Made by a program: the position numbers and the translations under genes. Positions 13,436 through 14,595 of a stretch of 14,595 nt of DNA are shown here, piece after piece. Positions within the stretch are counted from its first letter, which is position 1. Every line of letters begins with the position of its first letter. The notes under the pieces are model-generated. The model saw only the letters and a program-made list of their open reading frames with translations, ran no database searches and was not told where the DNA came from. The DNA is from Frankiales bacterium (GTDB lineage: Bacteria; Actinomycetota; Actinomycetes; Mycobacteriales; SCTD01): positions 1-14,595 of the forward strand of contig JAODNQ010000020.1 of NCBI GenBank assembly GCA_025464695.1, written 5' to 3'.

Positions 13436-14211
13436 CGGGCCAGCACGTCCGCTACGCCTTCACGGGCGGCGCCGCCCGCCTCACGCTGGCCGGCAGCAGC
13501 GGGAACCCGCTCCACCTCCCGATGGGGGAGGAGCTGCTGGAGGCCGTCCGCCTGGCCCGCACCGACGACGCCCGCGTGGTGCTCCTGCGCGCCGAGGGCC
13601 CCGCCTTCTGCGTCGGCGGCGACGTCGGGGCCTTCGGCTCGACGCCCGACCGGGAGCGCCTGGTCGACGACATGGCCGAGCAGCTGCACCGCACCATCAG
13701 CGAGCTGCACCGGATGGACGCCGTCGTCGTGGCGGTGGTGCAGGGTGTCGCGGCAGGGGCAGGCGTCACGGTGGCAGCGGCGGCAGACGTGGTCCTGGCC
13801 GGGACGTCCGCCCGGTTCACCCTCGCCTACACGAAGATCGGCCTCTCGCCCGACGGCGGCAGCAGCCTGCTCACGGCCAGCCTCGGCCTGCACCGCGCCC
13901 TGCGCCTTGCCCTGCTCAACCCCGTGCTCACGGCCGACGAGGCGCGGGAGGCGGGCCTGGTCGCCGCGGTGCACCCCGACGCGGAGCTCGACGACGCCGC
14001 CGAGCGTGTGGTCGCGCAGCTCCTCACGGGCTCGAGGACGGCGCAGGTGGCGGCCAAGCGCCTGCTGCGCGAGCAGGCGACGCCGCGCGCCGAGGGCGCG
14101 ATGCGCCTGGAGGCGCTGTCGATCCGGGCCTGCGCCGCCAGCCCGGACGGCGTCGAGGGCGTGGACGCCTTCCTGGCGAAGCGCCGCCCGGAGTTCCCCA
14201 GCACCCGTTGA
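13432..14211 (+). CDS. Enoyl-CoA hydratase/isomerase family protein
   Basis: 259 aa from ATG 13432, overlapping the dehydrogenase stop (ATGA). Crotonase-fold landmarks: an oxyanion-hole segment AFCVGGDVGAF (58-68), a second backbone-amide segment QGVAAGAGV (104-112), and IGLSPDGGSSLL (136-147). The residue equivalent to the second hydratase glutamate is Asp141, and the first glutamate position is not acidic (AAAADVVLAG). That pattern is more like isomerases such as PaaG than a classical hydratase, so double-bond isomerisation or a related reaction is possible. It probably follows the dehydrogenase in the same pathway. No terminator is evident after its TGA. Confidence 0.9.
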   Translation: MTGQHVRYAFTGGAARLTLAGSSGNPLHLPMGEELLEAVRLARTDDARVVLLRAEGPAFCVGGDVGAFGSTPDRERLVDDMAEQLHRTISELHRMDAVVVAVVQGVAAGAGVTVAAAADVVLAGTSARFTLAYTKIGLSPDGGSSLLTASLGLHRALRLALLNPVLTADEAREAGLVAAVHPDAELDDAAERVVAQLLTGSRTAQVAAKRLLREQATPRAEGAMRLEALSIRACAASPDGVEGVDAFLAKRRPEFPSTR

Positions 14212-14224
14212 TGCGCCCAGACCC

Positions 14225-14253
14225 TTGCGGCTGCCTTCCCCCCGCCCTATCCT
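14225..14253 (+). promoter_or_regulatory. Promoter of the last gene
   Basis: TTGCGG (14225-14230), a 17-base spacer and TATCCT (14248-14253) form a good housekeeping-type promoter with a start near 14260, 25 bases before the ATG. It separates this gene from the catabolic operon. Confidence 0.6.
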
Positions 14254-14258
14254 CTCCC

Positions 14259-14275
14259 ACTAGGTAAACTAGGTA
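14259..14275. repeat. Direct repeat ACTAGGTA at the start site; possible operator
   Basis: ACTAGGTA occurs at 14259-14266 and 14268-14275, exactly nine bases apart, between the -10 and the ribosome-binding site (AGGAGA 14275-14280). The position suggests a regulator site overlapping the transcription start. The binder is unknown. Confidence 0.5.
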
Positions 14276-14284
14276 GGAGAGCGC

Positions 14285-14595
14285 ATGGCGTGCTGCACCC
14301 TGATGGCGCTGCTACTGCGCCCGCTCTTCACCCTCCTGCGCGGTCGTGCGCCCGACGCCGTCACCCGCGTCGACCTCGTGCCCGAGGACCGCGCCCGGCG
14401 GGTCGCGCCCGTCGTGGTCCTCGCCCTCGCCGAGGTCCTGCTCGCTCTCCTGGTGCTGCGGTCGGTCACGCTGCACCTCGGCCACCCCGCCATGCACCAC
14501 ACCGCCGGCGATCTCGTCGACCCCGGGCACGCCGCGACGCACCTGCGCGCCGCGGGGACCGGGACCGTCGTGGCGCTCGTCGCCGCGGCCGGCTG
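14285..14595 (+). CDS. Histidine-containing membrane protein, N-terminal part
   Basis: ATG 14285 follows AGGAGA at four bases; 103 residues are visible and the frame runs off the window. An N-terminal MACCTLMALLLRPLF segment with paired cysteines is followed by a polar stretch and a transmembrane helix at about 40-58 (VAPVVVLALAEVLLALLVL). A predicted outside loop has six histidines between 64 and 86 (HLGHPAMHH, then GHAATH), and a second helix starts at about 92. No family is recognised. The His cluster could bind a metal ion, but this is only compositional evidence. It has its own promoter and operator-like repeat, so it is a separate transcription unit. Confidence 0.6.
   Translation, partial: MACCTLMALLLRPLFTLLRGRAPDAVTRVDLVPEDRARRVAPVVVLALAEVLLALLVLRSVTLHLGHPAMHHTAGDLVDPGHAATHLRAAGTGTVVALVAAAG

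Overview
The window is very GC-rich, uses GTG starts freely, and carries many genes joined by 4-bp start/stop overlaps. Together with the families present (AveC-like membrane protein, Liv-type ABC transporter, ACAD10/11-like dehydrogenase, KstR2-like operator), this points to a high-GC actinobacterium. I cannot name the genus from the sequence.

Left part (1-979): this looks like the worn distal end of an integrated element. It opens with the last codons of an IS3-family transposase and that element's right inverted repeat (99-126). The IS end interrupts a minus-strand frame rich in Ala/Arg/Asp/Glu. At 896-940 lies the 3' half of a tRNA-Lys(CTT), starting abruptly at the anticodon loop and followed by a 14-bp hairpin with a UUCG loop. 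This is what an attachment-site duplication left by a tRNA-targeting integrase looks like. The DNA to its right is probably the original chromosome.

Central operon (1467-10155, + strand): ten genes run in tight succession. They are an AveC-spirocyclase-like membrane protein, a 38-aa membrane peptide, a secreted protein with a C-terminal anchor, two small two-helix membrane proteins (the second with an H/C...CxxC tail), a fused LivH-LivM permease, a long-linker lipoprotein substrate-binding protein, LivG and LivF ATPases, and a small secreted protein. From the fifth gene on, most junctions are ATGA or GTGA overlaps. The layout suggests one transport system for an unknown, perhaps hydrophobic, substrate with several uncharacterised envelope partners.

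Catabolic and regulatory block (10152-14211): a minus-strand phosphotransferase (ACAD10/11-N-terminus-like) converges on the operon and shares a CTAG stop with it. It is divergent from a regulator that fuses an XRE-type HTH to a complete TetR-type repressor. Then come an ACAD10/11-like acyl-CoA dehydrogenase and an enoyl-CoA hydratase/isomerase. A perfect 18-bp palindrome lies between the divergent genes, and a KstR2-like inverted repeat lies at the predicted start of the dehydrogenase transcript, so the fusion protein is the obvious candidate repressor. Taken together, the region looks like uptake plus beta-oxidation-type breakdown of an acyl-CoA-forming compound; the substrate is not readable from the sequence.

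Right edge (14225-14595): a well-formed promoter with a direct repeat at its start site drives a partial, histidine-containing membrane protein that runs off the window.
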